Below the pieces are notes generated by a model. That model saw only the letters and a list, made by a program, of their open reading frames with translations. It made no database searches and was not told where the DNA came from. A DNA stretch of 64,000 nt, taken from assembly GCF_021603585.1 (NCBI RefSeq), contig NZ_BQHI01000007.1:62001-126000 (forward strand). The letters are read 5' to 3'. This DNA is from Pseudomonas sputi. Lineage in GTDB: Bacteria > Pseudomonadota > Gammaproteobacteria > Pseudomonadales > Pseudomonadaceae. Of the stretch, positions 53,534 through 63,189 are shown in pieces. Both the position numbers and the translations under genes were made by a program. Position 1 is the stretch's first letter. Every line of letters starts with the position of its first letter.

Positions 53534-55717
53534 ATGCGCGATGATCTCTCCCTTCTGCTGAACTCCCTCAACGATGCCCAACGCCAGGCCGTAGCGGCTC
53601 CCGTTGGTCGTCAATTGGTCCTGGCCGGTGCCGGCTCCGGCAAAACCCGAGTGCTGGTGCACCGTATCGCCTGGTTGATCCAGGTCGAAAACGCCTCGCC
53701 CCACTCGATCCTGTCGGTGACCTTCACCAACAAGGCCGCTGCCGAGATGCGTCACCGCATCGAGCAATTGCTGGGCATCAACCCGGCCGGCATGTGGGTC
53801 GGCACCTTCCACGGCCTGGCGCACCGCCTGTTGCGGGCGCACTGGCAGGAAGCCGGGCTGAGCCAGACCTTCCAGATTCTCGACAGCGACGACCAGCAAC
53901 GGCTGGTCAAGCGGGTGATCCGCGAGCTGGGACTGGACGAGCAACGCTGGCCCGCCCGTCAGGCCCAGTGGTTCATCAACGGGCAAAAAGACGAAGGTCT
54001 GCGCCCGCAACACATTCAGGCCAGCGGCGATCTGTTCCTGGCGACCATGCGCGGCATTTATGAAGCCTACGAGGCGGCATGCCAGCGGGCCGGCGTCATC
54101 GATTTCTCCGAACTGTTGCTGCGCGCCCTCGACCTGTGGCGCGACCACCCGGGCCTGCTGGCTCACTACCAGAAGCGTTTCCGACACATTCTGGTGGACG
54201 AATTCCAGGACACCAACGCCGTGCAGTACGCCTGGTTGCGTCTGCTGGGCAAGGGCGGCGACAGCCTGATGGTGGTTGGCGACGACGACCAGTCGATCTA
54301 CGGCTGGCGTGGCGCGAAAATCGAGAACATCCACCAGTACTCTTCCGATTTCCCGGACTCGGTGACCATCCGTCTGGAGCAGAACTACCGCTCCACGGCC
54401 GGCATCTTGAAGGCCGCCAACGCCCTGATCGCCAACAATACCGGACGTCTGGGCAAGGAATTGTGGACTGACGGCGGCGACGGCGAAGCGATCAACCTTT
54501 ACGCCGCGTTCAACGAACACGATGAAGCGCGCTACGTTGTCGAAACCATCGAAAGCGCGCTGAAAACCGGCCTGGCTCGCAGCGATATCGCGATTCTCTA
54601 CCGCTCCAACGCCCAATCGCGCGTTCTGGAAGAAGCCTTGCTTCGCGAACGCATTCCGTACCGCATCTACGGCGGCCAGCGCTTCTTCGAGCGGGCTGAA
54701 ATCAAGAACGCCATGGCTTACCTGCGCTTGCTGGAAGGTCGCGGCAACGATGCGGCGCTGGAGCGGGTCATCAACGTCCCGGCGCGTGGCATCGGCGAGA
54801 AAACCGTCGAAGCGATCCGCGATCATGCGCGCCACAGCGATGTGTCGATGTGGGAAGCCATGCGCCAGTTGGTGGCCAACAAAGGCCTGACCGGTCGCGC
54901 CGCCGGTGCACTGGGTGCGTTTATCGAGCTGATCGAGAACCTCGCCGCCAAGTGCGCCGAGATGCCGTTGCACCTGATGACCCAGACCGTCATCGAGCAA
55001 TCCGGACTGATCGCCTACCACGAAGCGGAAAAAGGCGAGAAAGGCCAGGCCCGGGTAGAAAACCTTGAGGAACTGGTCAGCGCCGCGCGCAACTTCGAGA
55101 ACACCGAAGAAGACGAAGAGCTGACGCCGCTGGCGGCATTCCTCGGCCACGCGTCGCTGGAGGCCGGCGACACCCAGGCCGACGAGCACGAAGACAGCAT
55201 TCAGTTGATGACCCTGCACAGCGCCAAGGGCCTGGAATTCCCTTATGTGTTCCTGGTGGGCATGGAAGAAGGCCTGTTCCCGCACAAGATGAGCCTGGAA
55301 GAGCCGGGACGCCTTGAGGAAGAACGGCGTCTGGCCTACGTCGGGATTACCCGGGCGATGCAGAATCTGGTCATGACCTATGCTGAAACCCGACGCCTGT
55401 ACGGCAGCGAAACCTACAACAAGGTGTCGCGTTTCGTACGGGAAGTGCCGAAAGGCCTGATTCAGGAAGTGCGCCTGTCCAACAGCGTCAGCCGGCCGTT
55501 CGGCGGCAACCAGTCGATGGGCGGCAGCAACCTGTTCAGTGGCAGCGAAATTCCGGAAACCGGCCTGAGCCTTGGCCAGGCTGTCCGTCACTCGATCTTC
55601 GGCGACGGCGTGATCCTCAACTTCGAAGGCGCCGGCGCCCAGGCCCGGGTGCAGGTGAACTTCGCCGAAGGCAGCAAGTGGCTGATGCTCGGGTACGCGA
55701 AGCTGGAAGCGATCTAA
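53534..55717 (+). CDS. uvrD: DNA helicase II, UvrD/PcrA type
   Basis: 727 aa SF1A helicase. Walker A AGAGSGKTRVLVHR (31-44), motif Ia FTNKAAAEM, motif II VDEFQDTN, motif III GDDDQSIYGWRGA, motif IV LEQNYRST, motif V TLHSAKGLEF and motif VI VGITRAM are all visible. The last about 60 residues are a PcrA/UvrD C-terminal Tudor-like element (GQAVRHSIFGDGVILNFEG). It unwinds DNA in mismatch and excision repair. The start ATG 53534 is at the conserved NDAQRQAV distance. Confidence 0.95.
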   Translation: MRDDLSLLLNSLNDAQRQAVAAPVGRQLVLAGAGSGKTRVLVHRIAWLIQVENASPHSILSVTFTNKAAAEMRHRIEQLLGINPAGMWVGTFHGLAHRLLRAHWQEAGLSQTFQILDSDDQQRLVKRVIRELGLDEQRWPARQAQWFINGQKDEGLRPQHIQASGDLFLATMRGIYEAYEAACQRAGVIDFSELLLRALDLWRDHPGLLAHYQKRFRHILVDEFQDTNAVQYAWLRLLGKGGDSLMVVGDDDQSIYGWRGAKIENIHQYSSDFPDSVTIRLEQNYRSTAGILKAANALIANNTGRLGKELWTDGGDGEAINLYAAFNEHDEARYVVETIESALKTGLARSDIAILYRSNAQSRVLEEALLRERIPYRIYGGQRFFERAEIKNAMAYLRLLEGRGNDAALERVINVPARGIGEKTVEAIRDHARHSDVSMWEAMRQLVANKGLTGRAAGALGAFIELIENLAAKCAEMPLHLMTQTVIEQSGLIAYHEAEKGEKGQARVENLEELVSAARNFENTEEDEELTPLAAFLGHASLEAGDTQADEHEDSIQLMTLHSAKGLEFPYVFLVGMEEGLFPHKMSLEEPGRLEEERRLAYVGITRAMQNLVMTYAETRRLYGSETYNKVSRFVREVPKGLIQEVRLSNSVSRPFGGNQSMGGSNLFSGSEIPETGLSLGQAVRHSIFGDGVILNFEGAGAQARVQVNFAEGSKWLMLGYAKLEAI

Positions 55718-55736
55718 ACGCAGCTCGTCGTTGCTC

Positions 55737-55766
55737 ATCGTTCCCACGCTCTGCGTGGGAACGATC
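55737..55766. repeat. Palindromic intergenic repeat, copy 3 (single hairpin)
   Basis: CGTTCCCACGC-TCT-GCGTGGGAACG, a shortened member of the 3310 and 11548 family, between uvrD and the EamA gene. It may also stop uvrD transcription. Confidence 0.85.
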
Positions 55767-55792
55767 GGACACGAATACTGGAGGCAACATCC

Positions 55793-56233
55793 ATGGGCTC
55801 GGGCTTCTTTTCCTCCTGGACGTTCTGGGCCCTGCTCTCGGCCACCTTCGCCGCGCTGACGGCCATCTTCGCCAAGATCGGCATCGAAAACGTCAACTCC
55901 GACTTCGCCACCCTGCTGCGCACAATTGTCGTATTGGTCAGCCTGGCCTTGATTTTGTACGCCACTGGCCAATATCAGTCCTTAGGATCGATCTCCGCCA
56001 GGAGCTACCTGTTCCTGCTGTTGTCCGGGCTGGGTACCGGCGCTTCGTGGCTGTGTTACTTCCGCGCGTTGAAAGTCGGCCCGGCGTCGCTGGTCGCCCC
56101 GGTGGACAAGCTCAGCGTGGTCTTCGTGGCGGTGCTCGGTGTGATCCTGCTGGGCGAGAAACTCGACCTGCGCCAGTGGGGCGGCATAGGCCTGATCACC
56201 GCCGGTGTGGTGATGCTGGCCTTGCGCCGCTGA
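55793..56233 (+). CDS. EamA-type small membrane transporter
   Basis: 146 aa, five membrane segments, a single EamA half unit. The signature is ALLSATFAALTAIFAKIGIENV at the start and ALKVGPASLVAPVDKLSVVFVAVLGVILLGEKL near the end. Single-unit members work as dimers in export or flipping of small metabolites, and the substrate is unknown. RBS GGAGG lies 9 bases before the ATG. Confidence 0.88.
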   Translation: MGSGFFSSWTFWALLSATFAALTAIFAKIGIENVNSDFATLLRTIVVLVSLALILYATGQYQSLGSISARSYLFLLLSGLGTGASWLCYFRALKVGPASLVAPVDKLSVVFVAVLGVILLGEKLDLRQWGGIGLITAGVVMLALRR

Positions 56234-56408
56234 TCTATTTCCTGCTGAACCTATCTCCTTTTCCTACAGACAAAAGTACATAGCCTTATTGCCCCGACCG
56301 AGCTGAACGTAACCTGTCAGGCAAAAGCCCGAAACACTCTGCCGCTAGCCAGTGACACTTCAGCTGTGCAACATGGCGCGCGTGTCTCCACAAACGGGAA
56401 TTCCCTTT

Positions 56409-57287
56409 ATGAAACGTTTTCTTAGCATCGCCATGGCGTTGTGCATCGGCCTGACGATGAGCCTCGACGCCAACGCCAAGCGCTTTGGTGGTGGCAAAAG
56501 CGCCGGCGCTGCGCCGACGCACCAGACCAGCCAGATGGCTCCTTCTTCCCCAGGCATGGGCGGCGCTGCGGCGACCGCTGGTGCTGCCGGTGCCGCTGGC
56601 GCTGCGGCCAAGGCCGGCGGCGCTTCTAAATGGCTCGGCCCTCTGGCCGGCATCGCGGCCGGTGGCCTGCTCGCTTCCATGTTCATGGGCGGTGGCTTCG
56701 AAGGCATGCAGATCTTCGACATCCTGATCATGGCCGTGATCGCGTTCGTGATCTTCCGTTTCATCGCCGCCCGTCGCCGCAAGCAGCAGGAGCAGTTCGC
56801 TCCGGCCGGCGCGCCGATGCAGCGTGAAGTATTCGAACAGAAACCAGCAGCCATGGGCTCGATCTTCGGCGGTTCGGCGGCACCTGCTGCCGCCCGCCCG
56901 GTGATCAACGCACCGGCCTGGTTCAACGAACAGCGCTTCCTCGAAGCCGCCCGCAGCCACTTCCAGGCGCTGCAGCAGCACTGGGACGCCAACGAAATGG
57001 ACAAGATCGCCGAGTTCGTGACCCCGCAGATGTTCGAGTTCCTCAAGCGCGAGCGCGCGGAACTGGGCGATGCCTTCCAGTCCACCTACATCGACAACCT
57101 TCAGGTGCAACTGGATGGCGTGGATGATCGGGCCGACAAGACGATCGCGACCCTGACCTTCAGCGGCGTGTCGAAAACCTCGCGTTTCGACCAGCAGGGC
57201 GAAGTGTTCAGCGAAAGCTGGAACATGGAACGTCCACAGGGCGACAACCAGCCGTGGTTCGTTGCCGGTATCCGCCAGAACGGCTGA
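56409..57287 (+). CDS. Tim44-like domain membrane protein
   Basis: 292 aa. Signal-like start MKRFLSIAMALCIGLTMSLDANA, a Gly/Ala-rich stretch, a membrane segment at about 95-120 (MQIFDILIMAVIAFVIFRF) and a C-terminal Tim44-like domain (about 175-290, WFNEQRFLEAARSHFQALQQHWDANEMDKI). In bacteria such proteins sit at the inner membrane with an unproven role. ATG 56409 was chosen over an upstream in-frame Met because it opens the signal sequence. A terminator follows. Confidence 0.88.
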   Translation: MKRFLSIAMALCIGLTMSLDANAKRFGGGKSAGAAPTHQTSQMAPSSPGMGGAAATAGAAGAAGAAAKAGGASKWLGPLAGIAAGGLLASMFMGGGFEGMQIFDILIMAVIAFVIFRFIAARRRKQQEQFAPAGAPMQREVFEQKPAAMGSIFGGSAAPAAARPVINAPAWFNEQRFLEAARSHFQALQQHWDANEMDKIAEFVTPQMFEFLKRERAELGDAFQSTYIDNLQVQLDGVDDRADKTIATLTFSGVSKTSRFDQQGEVFSESWNMERPQGDNQPWFVAGIRQNG

Positions 57288-57318
57288 TCACCTCCAACGT
57301 TTTACCCGCTGCAATAAA

Positions 57319-57342
57319 AACCCCGGCTTCGGCCGGGGTTTT
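57319..57342 (+). terminator. Intrinsic terminator after the Tim44 gene
   Basis: AACCCCGGC-TTC-GGCCGGGGTTTT type stem-loop with a T-run; the reverse strand also has a run. Confidence 0.9.
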
Positions 57343-57425
57343 CTATTTCGCGGTTGCATCTATAGCGAGCTACTGTATAAACCGGCCCATATAAACCGCG
57401 CCATTCAAGCAAGAGGATCCCGGAC

Positions 57426-57833
57426 GTGGAAGAAATCATCGAACAACTGCGCGAAGCCAACGAACCCGTACCGGTTCCTTTGGAATTGCCCGACGAAGAC
57501 CAGTTGGTGGAAATCGAAGAAGAACTCTTCATCAACATCCCGTTCGTCTTCAAAGAGTTTCTACTGACCGTCAGCGACGTGGTTTACGGCAGCCTGGAGC
57601 CGGTGACCGTCACCGACCCGCAGTCCCACACCTACCTGCCGGACGTAGCCGCCAACGCCTGGGATGCCGGCGTGCCGCGCGACCTGATCCCGATCTGCCA
57701 GGACGGTGACGACTACTACTGCGTCGAAGAAGACGGCACCGTGGTGCTGTGGTCGGGCGAAGAAGAACTGATCACCGAAGAGTCCTGGGAATCGGTCTGG
57801 CACTGGGCGCGGGACGTCTGGCTGGAAAGCTGA
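57426..57833 (+). CDS. SMI1/KNR4 (SUKH) family protein
   Basis: 135 aa, very acidic. SUKH features: ELPDEDQLVEIEEELFINIPFVFKEFLLTVSD at the N-terminal half and IPICQDGDDYYCVEEDGTVVLW in the centre. Many SUKH proteins are immunity factors, but this one stands alone between Tim44-like and Kef-like genes, a usual Pseudomonas position, so a housekeeping role is more likely. RBS GAGGATCC before ATG 57426. Confidence 0.88.
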   Translation: MEEIIEQLREANEPVPVPLELPDEDQLVEIEEELFINIPFVFKEFLLTVSDVVYGSLEPVTVTDPQSHTYLPDVAANAWDAGVPRDLIPICQDGDDYYCVEEDGTVVLWSGEEELITEESWESVWHWARDVWLES

Positions 57834-57855
57834 AACGCCACGCCTCCATGGATGC

Positions 57856-59619
57856 TCAGTGCCCCGATGGTTCCTTGTGGTTGTCGAGGGTTTCCAGCAA
57901 GGCGACCTGCATCCGCGTGTGTACCCGGATGAACCAGCGCCAGAGCAGCGCCGCCACGGCGGCCGCGACCACGGCGATCAGCACCAGCAACTTGTTGGTC
58001 GGCAAGATACTGGCCGACAAGGCTGCCAGCAGCAGGAAAATCACCAGCAGCGAGATGATCGGGATCACTTCGGCGATCACCCGGCGCACTCGCTGTGTGT
58101 GACGCCCGGCCATTTCCGGCTTCACGCCCATCTCCGCCAATAGCATCGACAGCGCCTTGAGCTTGCGATAGGCCGCGATCAGGAACGGCAACGACACCAG
58201 CAACGCCCCGCCCCAGATCAACGCTTTCTGCCAGCTCGGATCGCTGATCCAGTCCTGCATCCAGATCGAGAGCCGCCCGGCAAAGAAAGCGCCGGCAAAG
58301 AAGATCGCGATCACCAGCGCCAGATTGACCCCGACCTGCAGCAGAATCCGCCGGATCATCGAGGCCAGCATCGCGCCCTCACCCTGCGGCTGAATGCTGC
58401 GCAGCCACTCGCCGTACATCCCGAACACCCGACCAAGGCGCTGCGGCATGGCGGCGGACAGCTTGATCGAGAGCGGATCGGCAGCCCGGATCAGGTACGG
58501 CGTCAGCAACGTGGTAATCACCGAAACCGCCACGGCCACCGGGTAGAGGAAGTTGCTGGTGACCTGCAGGGTCATCCCCAGGGCCGCGATGATGAAGGAG
58601 AATTCGCCAATCTGCGAAAGCCCCATCCCGACCCGCAGTGAGGTGCGTCCGTCATTGCCGGCGATAAACGCACCGAGGCCGCAGGACAGCATCTTGCCCA
58701 GCACCACGGCGACCGTGATCACCGCAATCGGCCACGCGTATTGCAGCAGGATCATCGGGTCGAGCATCAAGCCGATGGCGACGAAGAAGATCGCGCTGAA
58801 CAGGTCGCGAACCGGCTCGATCAGCCGCTCGATTTTCAGCAATTGCCGCGACTCGGCCATGATTGCGCCGATCAGGAACGCGCCGAGCACCATGCTGTAT
58901 TCGAGTTTGACCACCAACAGGCAGAAACCGAAACACAGGCCCAGCACCGTGATCAGCAGCATCTCGTTGCTTTCGAATTTCGCCACGTAAGCCAACAGTC
59001 GTGGTACCAGCAGAATGCCGATCACCAAGGCGACGATCATGAACAGCGAGAGCTTGCCGACTGTGGAAAACACTTCGCCGGAACTCACCGTGCCGCTGAC
59101 CGCGATGCTCGACAGCAAGGCGATGATGCCGATGCCGAGAATGTCCTCGACGATCAGCACGCCGAAAATCAACTGCGCGAAACGCTCGTTTTTCATCTTC
59201 AGGTCGTTAAGCGCCTTGACGATGATGGTGGTCGAAGAAATCGCCAGGATCGCGCCGAGGAACAGCGAATCCATGGTGTTCCAGTCGAACCAGCGGCCGA
59301 TTTCGTAGCCGATCCAGATCATCAGCACAATTTCGAGGAACGCTGCGATGAAGGCCGTGGCGCCGACCTTGAACAGCTTGCGCAAGCTGAACTCCAGCCC
59401 CAGGCAGAACATCAGGAAAATCACCCCCAGTTCGGCGAGGGTCTTGATCGTTTCTTCATCGTGGATCAGGCCGAACGGCGGTGTGTGCGGGCCGATGATG
59501 AAGCCGGCGACGATGTAGCCGAGCACCACCGGCTGCTTGAAGCGGTGAAACAGAACGGTCACCACACCTGCGACCAACATGATCACCGCCAGATCCTGAA
59601 TAAAGCTGATGGCATGCAT
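57856..59619 (-). CDS. Kef-type cation:proton antiporter (CPA2)
   Basis: 587 aa. The Na+/H+ exchanger domain with about 12 membrane segments covers about 5-385 (LGYIVAGFIIGPHTPPFG, ISSTTIIVKALNDL, LGAFLIGAIMAES). Further membrane segments and a polar tail follow at about 420-587. No TrkA-N/RCK domain is seen, unlike KefB/KefC. It is likely to exchange K+ or Na+ for H+. I start at ATG 59619, preceded by AAGGAG. Confidence 0.9.
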   Translation of the reverse strand: MHAISFIQDLAVIMLVAGVVTVLFHRFKQPVVLGYIVAGFIIGPHTPPFGLIHDEETIKTLAELGVIFLMFCLGLEFSLRKLFKVGATAFIAAFLEIVLMIWIGYEIGRWFDWNTMDSLFLGAILAISSTTIIVKALNDLKMKNERFAQLIFGVLIVEDILGIGIIALLSSIAVSGTVSSGEVFSTVGKLSLFMIVALVIGILLVPRLLAYVAKFESNEMLLITVLGLCFGFCLLVVKLEYSMVLGAFLIGAIMAESRQLLKIERLIEPVRDLFSAIFFVAIGLMLDPMILLQYAWPIAVITVAVVLGKMLSCGLGAFIAGNDGRTSLRVGMGLSQIGEFSFIIAALGMTLQVTSNFLYPVAVAVSVITTLLTPYLIRAADPLSIKLSAAMPQRLGRVFGMYGEWLRSIQPQGEGAMLASMIRRILLQVGVNLALVIAIFFAGAFFAGRLSIWMQDWISDPSWQKALIWGGALLVSLPFLIAAYRKLKALSMLLAEMGVKPEMAGRHTQRVRRVIAEVIPIISLLVIFLLLAALSASILPTNKLLVLIAVVAAAVAALLWRWFIRVHTRMQVALLETLDNHKEPSGH

Positions 59620-59900
59620 GGTGTGGGCTCCTTGAATAACGAGGCTCACGCAAGCATGAAAATGTCTGGGTGAGCTGAGTAAAAATCCGCTTTTGGTGTA
59701 GGAATCGCCCTTGGGGAGGCGCTTTTGCAGGGTAACACCGGGACTTCCGGCTGAAAGGCGGTGCAATATATGGAAACAGATCGATTCGGGCGTGACGGCG
59801 GCCAGTTGCCTGGCGTCCCGATAACGGTGCTTTTGAAAAGCGACCAGGCACCCGCAGAGGTGTTTCTTCCAGCAACCCTGCCTTGACCCGTGAGAACGTT

Positions 59901-60383
59901 ATGGAACCCGGAAACGCCCAGCTGTCGATGACGGTACTGATGACCCCCGACATGGCCAACTTCTCTGGCAATGTCCACGGCGGCACCCTGCTCAAATACC
60001 TCGACGAAGTGGCCTACGCCTGCGCCAGCCGTTATGCCGGCCGCTACGTGGTGACCCTGTCGGTGGATCAGGTGATTTTCCGCGAGCCGATCCATGTCGG
60101 CGAACTGGTGACCTTCCTGGCGTCGGTGAACTACACCGGCAACACCTCGATGGAAGTCGGCATCAAAGTGGTGACCGAGAATATTCGCGAGCGCTCGGTG
60201 CGCCACACCAACAGCTGCTTCTTCACCATGGTCGCGGTGGACGATCAGCGCAAACCCGCCGCCGTACCGCCGCTGCAACCGCAGAACAGCGAAGACAAGC
60301 GCCGCTACATGCAGGCGCAACAACGCCGGCAGATTCGTCAGGAGCTGGAAAAGCGCTATCAGGAAATCAAGGGCGACGCCTGA
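59901..60383 (+). CDS. Hotdog-fold acyl-CoA thioesterase
   Basis: 160 aa. TPDMANFSGNVHGGTLLKYLDEVAYACASRYAGRYVVTLSVDQV is the acyl-CoA thioesterase core, with the catalytic Asn/Asp pair; the C-terminal 35 residues are a charged helix (EDKRRYMQAQQRRQIRQELEKRYQEIKG). It hydrolyses acyl-CoA in the cytoplasm. It is distantly related to the copy at 13349. The ATG 59901 was chosen over the TTG 18 bases upstream. Confidence 0.88.
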   Translation: MEPGNAQLSMTVLMTPDMANFSGNVHGGTLLKYLDEVAYACASRYAGRYVVTLSVDQVIFREPIHVGELVTFLASVNYTGNTSMEVGIKVVTENIRERSVRHTNSCFFTMVAVDDQRKPAAVPPLQPQNSEDKRRYMQAQQRRQIRQELEKRYQEIKGDA

Positions 60384-60391
60384 GTGAAAGC

Positions 60392-60418
60392 GCGCTCGCG
60401 GACGTGGTTCGCGAGCGC
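60392..60418. terminator. GC-rich hairpin between convergent genes
   Basis: GCGCTCGCG, 9-nt loop, CGCGAGCGC between the thioesterase and pdxY stops. No T-run, so function is uncertain. Confidence 0.45.
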
Positions 60419-60426
60419 CGCAATGA

Positions 60427-61299
60427 TCAGAGGCTTATTGGCGTGGCCTCGAATTTCACCCGCGGATGCGCAATCCGGTCTTGCGCCCGCACCAGTTGCA
60501 GTTCGTAACTGGCGCAGGCCTGGGTTTCCAGCAACACCTCATGCACCGCCGCGGCGGTGAATTCGAACGCCGCCACCAGGCTGTCACCGAGCAACACGCG
60601 GGCCAGGAACAGCCCGGACGTCAGATCGCCTACTCCCACGGGCTGACGCGGAAACGCCAGCAGCGGACGACGCAGATGCCAACTGCCCTCGGCCGTCACC
60701 AGCAACATTTCAAAGCCATCCGCCGGCTTGCCCGGATAATCCAGGTGTTTGACCAGCACCGCTTTCGGCCCGCGAGCCAGCAGCGCCCGCGCCATCGCCA
60801 GGCAATCGAACAGCGACTGCGGCTTGCGCCCGGAGAAGCTGTCCAGCTCCAACTGGTTCGGGCACATGAAATCCGCAACGGCAGCGGCTTCGTCCAACAG
60901 AAAATCACTGACTTCAGCAGGAACGCTGCAACCCTTTTCCGGATGCCCCATCACCGGGTCGCACAGATATAGGGCTTTCGGGTTGGCCGCCTTGATCCGC
61001 TCGATGCCACTGAGAATCGCCCGCCCCTGCGCCGCACTGCCGAGATAGCCGGACAGCACCGCATCGCAGTTGCCCAGCTCACCGATAGCGGCGATGCCCT
61101 CGACCAGCTCGGGGATCCGGTGCGGCGCCAGCACTTCGCCGGCCCATTGGCCGTACTGGGTGTGGTTGGAGAACTGCACCGTATTGAGCGGCCAGACATT
61201 CACCCCGACCCGCTGCATCGGAAAAACCGCAGCGCTGTTGCCGGCGTGGCCGAACACCACATGGGACTGGATGGCGAGCAGATGAGGCGTACGTTTCAT
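60427..61299 (-). CDS. pdxY: Pyridoxal kinase PdxY
   Basis: 290 aa ribokinase-fold enzyme. It opens [30 protein letters not shown] and has the substrate strand [13 protein letters not shown], the switch [11 protein letters not shown] and the anion-hole [12 protein letters not shown] with the catalytic Asp. It phosphorylates pyridoxal in the salvage of vitamin B6. The length matches PdxY exactly. Start ATG 61299. Confidence 0.95.
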   Translation of the reverse strand: MKRTPHLLAIQSHVVFGHAGNSAAVFPMQRVGVNVWPLNTVQFSNHTQYGQWAGEVLAPHRIPELVEGIAAIGELGNCDAVLSGYLGSAAQGRAILSGIERIKAANPKALYLCDPVMGHPEKGCSVPAEVSDFLLDEAAAVADFMCPNQLELDSFSGRKPQSLFDCLAMARALLARGPKAVLVKHLDYPGKPADGFEMLLVTAEGSWHLRRPLLAFPRQPVGVGDLTSGLFLARVLLGDSLVAAFEFTAAAVHEVLLETQACASYELQLVRAQDRIAHPRVKFEATPISL

Positions 61300-61416
61300 T
61301 CGGGTTTTTCCGTAAAACGATTGAAATTCAAGCCGCGCAGTATGCGACGAAACGCAGCCTGTACGACAGACCGGCGACGCAGTTAAGCTGACGCCATCAT
61401 TTGGAGTTTCGTGTTG

Positions 61417-61830
61417 ATGCTCACCCTGGAAAACATTTTCGTGCTGATGCTGTTCGCCGTCGCCGCTGCGTGGCTCTGGCACAACCACGGCTTGCGCGAG
61501 CGAGCGCTGGAGCGGGTCAAACAGCATTGCGTGAATGTCGGCATCGAGTTGCTCGACGGTAACGTGGCGCTGAAGAAGATCGGTCTGATCAAGGACGCCA
61601 GCGGTCGGCGGCGCCTGGCCCGGGTCTACAATTTCGAATTTACCGTGACCGGCGAAACCCGACACAACGGCACCATCACCCAATTCGGCGCACACAGCGC
61701 GCAGATTGAACTGGCGCCCTACCCGGCACCGTTCGATGACACGCCTCCCGTGGTGGAGGTGACAAAACCGCGTGGTGAAGTGATCGAGCTGAGCCAGTGG
61801 CGTCAGGAACACACCAAGTGGAAGCCTTGA
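61417..61830 (+). CDS. DUF3301 membrane-anchored protein
   Basis: 137 aa. One N-terminal membrane segment ([21 protein letters not shown]) then a cytoplasmic or periplasmic beta-rich part with [17 protein letters not shown], typical for DUF3301. The function is unknown. It ends directly next to the convergent GTPase gene (2-base gap). Confidence 0.85.
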   Translation: MLTLENIFVLMLFAVAAAWLWHNHGLRERALERVKQHCVNVGIELLDGNVALKKIGLIKDASGRRRLARVYNFEFTVTGETRHNGTITQFGAHSAQIELAPYPAPFDDTPPVVEVTKPRGEVIELSQWRQEHTKWKP

Positions 61831-61831
61831 G

Positions 61832-62803
61832 TCAGCTGACTTGAAGCCGACACTGAGCCAGCCCGGCCTGTAATTCGCCGACAGCTTGCGGTTCGTCGAA
61901 AATCAGCTCGATCCGGGAATCCTTGCGCCATTCACTGGGTAGCCAGCTGAGCTTGGCATTGTCCAGCGCATTGGCTGACTGCCAGCCGTCCGGGCTGTGA
62001 ATCACCAGTTTGGCCCGGCGCCAGTTCAGGCTTTTCAGCCATTGGGTTATCCCCGACACATCGAACACCTGGCTCGGATGCCAGCGCCAACCGATGCTCC
62101 ACCCCCCCTCCTGTGCCTGACTCAAGCAGATCGGCAACGCCGGATCGCTCCAGATCGCCGGCATCTGTGCCAACCCCTGGGGCACGATCAACTTATCCAC
62201 ACCAGCCTGCGCCCGTACCGCCAGCCCCGGCAACTCACGGAGCGGCAACATCGCCTGTTGCGTCCAGATCAGCCGTACAGGCGGCAACTGTCGGGTGATT
62301 CGCTCACGCGTGGGCTCGTCGAGGCTTTCTGCCTTGTTCAATAGCAGCAGGCCTGCGCTGGACAAGGTTTCCTGTTGGGAGTCCGGCAGCGGTCTGCCCG
62401 CCGCCAAGGTCTGGGCGTCCAGCACCAGCACGCAAGGTTGTACGGCGAGTACGCCTTGCCACGGCGCCTCGTTCAGTTGCTTCAGCAACTGCGCCGGATG
62501 ACCGAGTCCGGAGGGCTCAATGAACAACCGATCCGGCTTTGCCTTGCGCAGCAATCGGCCCAGACCGACCTGGAACGGCGCACCGTTCACGCAACACAAA
62601 CACCCCCCGGCCACTTCGCCCAGTGCGATACCATCGGCGTCGCGGGTCAACAGCGCCGCGTCGAGCCCGATCTGGCCGAACTCGTTGATCAGCACCGCCC
62701 AGCGCTCGCCCGCCGGTCGCTGCGCCATGAGCTGGCGGATCAGGCTGGTCTTGCCCGCGCCCAGGGGGCCGGCGATGACGTGGGTGGGAATGTTCTGCAA
62801 CAT
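61832..62803 (-). CDS. CobW/G3E-family GTPase (metal chaperone type)
   Basis: 323 aa. G1 [10 protein letters not shown] near residue 11, the metal-binding GGCLCC motif, G3 EPSGLGHP and G4 LLNKAE mark a G3E GTPase. The C-terminal CobW_C domain is recognisable but divergent. Such proteins hand Zn2+, Co2+ or other metals to enzymes. A second, separate CobW-type gene lies at the right edge. Start ATG 62803. The divergent secreted-protein gene starts only 25 bases away. Confidence 0.88.
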   Translation of the reverse strand: MLQNIPTHVIAGPLGAGKTSLIRQLMAQRPAGERWAVLINEFGQIGLDAALLTRDADGIALGEVAGGCLCCVNGAPFQVGLGRLLRKAKPDRLFIEPSGLGHPAQLLKQLNEAPWQGVLAVQPCVLVLDAQTLAAGRPLPDSQQETLSSAGLLLLNKAESLDEPTRERITRQLPPVRLIWTQQAMLPLRELPGLAVRAQAGVDKLIVPQGLAQMPAIWSDPALPICLSQAQEGGWSIGWRWHPSQVFDVSGITQWLKSLNWRRAKLVIHSPDGWQSANALDNAKLSWLPSEWRKDSRIELIFDEPQAVGELQAGLAQCRLQVS

Positions 62804-62828
62804 GATCAAGGTTTTCTGGAGGTCGAAG

Positions 62829-63185
62829 ATGCGGTGGATGGGATGGTCGTTGCTGCTGGCGCTGGTGTCGAGCGAGGCGTTGGCCCAGGCCTGCGTGGTG
62901 CACAGCCAGGCGGAGCGGCTCGATGTAAAAGTCTGCCAGCAGAACCGCAACATCCCGGAAAAACTGTTCAACGACGGTTTCTGCCAGCCAACCCTGGCCG
63001 GGCAGAAAGTCGAGGTTCAATACCTTGATCAGTGCCCCGCCGGCGCGTTCGGTGTGTGCAGCAACGCGCAAGTCGCCAATATGCCTTATCGCCAGGATAT
63101 CCACTATTACGGCGTGGCCACCGATGCGGCGTATTTGCTGCCCTATTGCGAGGGCCGGAGCCAGGGGAAGTGGCTCGAGCCCTGA
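62829..63185 (+). CDS. Small secreted Cys-rich protein, unknown
   Basis: 118 aa with a signal peptide (MRWMGWSLLLALVSSEALAQ). The mature part has six Cys (ACVV, VKVCQ, GFCQ, DQCP, GVCS, PYCE), which could form three disulfides in the periplasm. No family is recognised with certainty. ATG 62829 has GGAGG 6 bases upstream. It is convergent with DUF1826 (4-base gap). Confidence 0.75.
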   Translation: MRWMGWSLLLALVSSEALAQACVVHSQAERLDVKVCQQNRNIPEKLFNDGFCQPTLAGQKVEVQYLDQCPAGAFGVCSNAQVANMPYRQDIHYYGVATDAAYLLPYCEGRSQGKWLEP

Positions 63186-63189
63186 CGCG

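Noticed and set aside
57426-57833. SMI1/KNR4 protein as immunity to the giant toxin-like protein
   Set aside because: It lies 23 kb away in a conserved housekeeping context with no toxin beside it.
62193-62201. Single exact TTATCCACA in the G3E GTPase gene
   Set aside because: One match per 64 kb is near the chance level; there are no neighbouring boxes.
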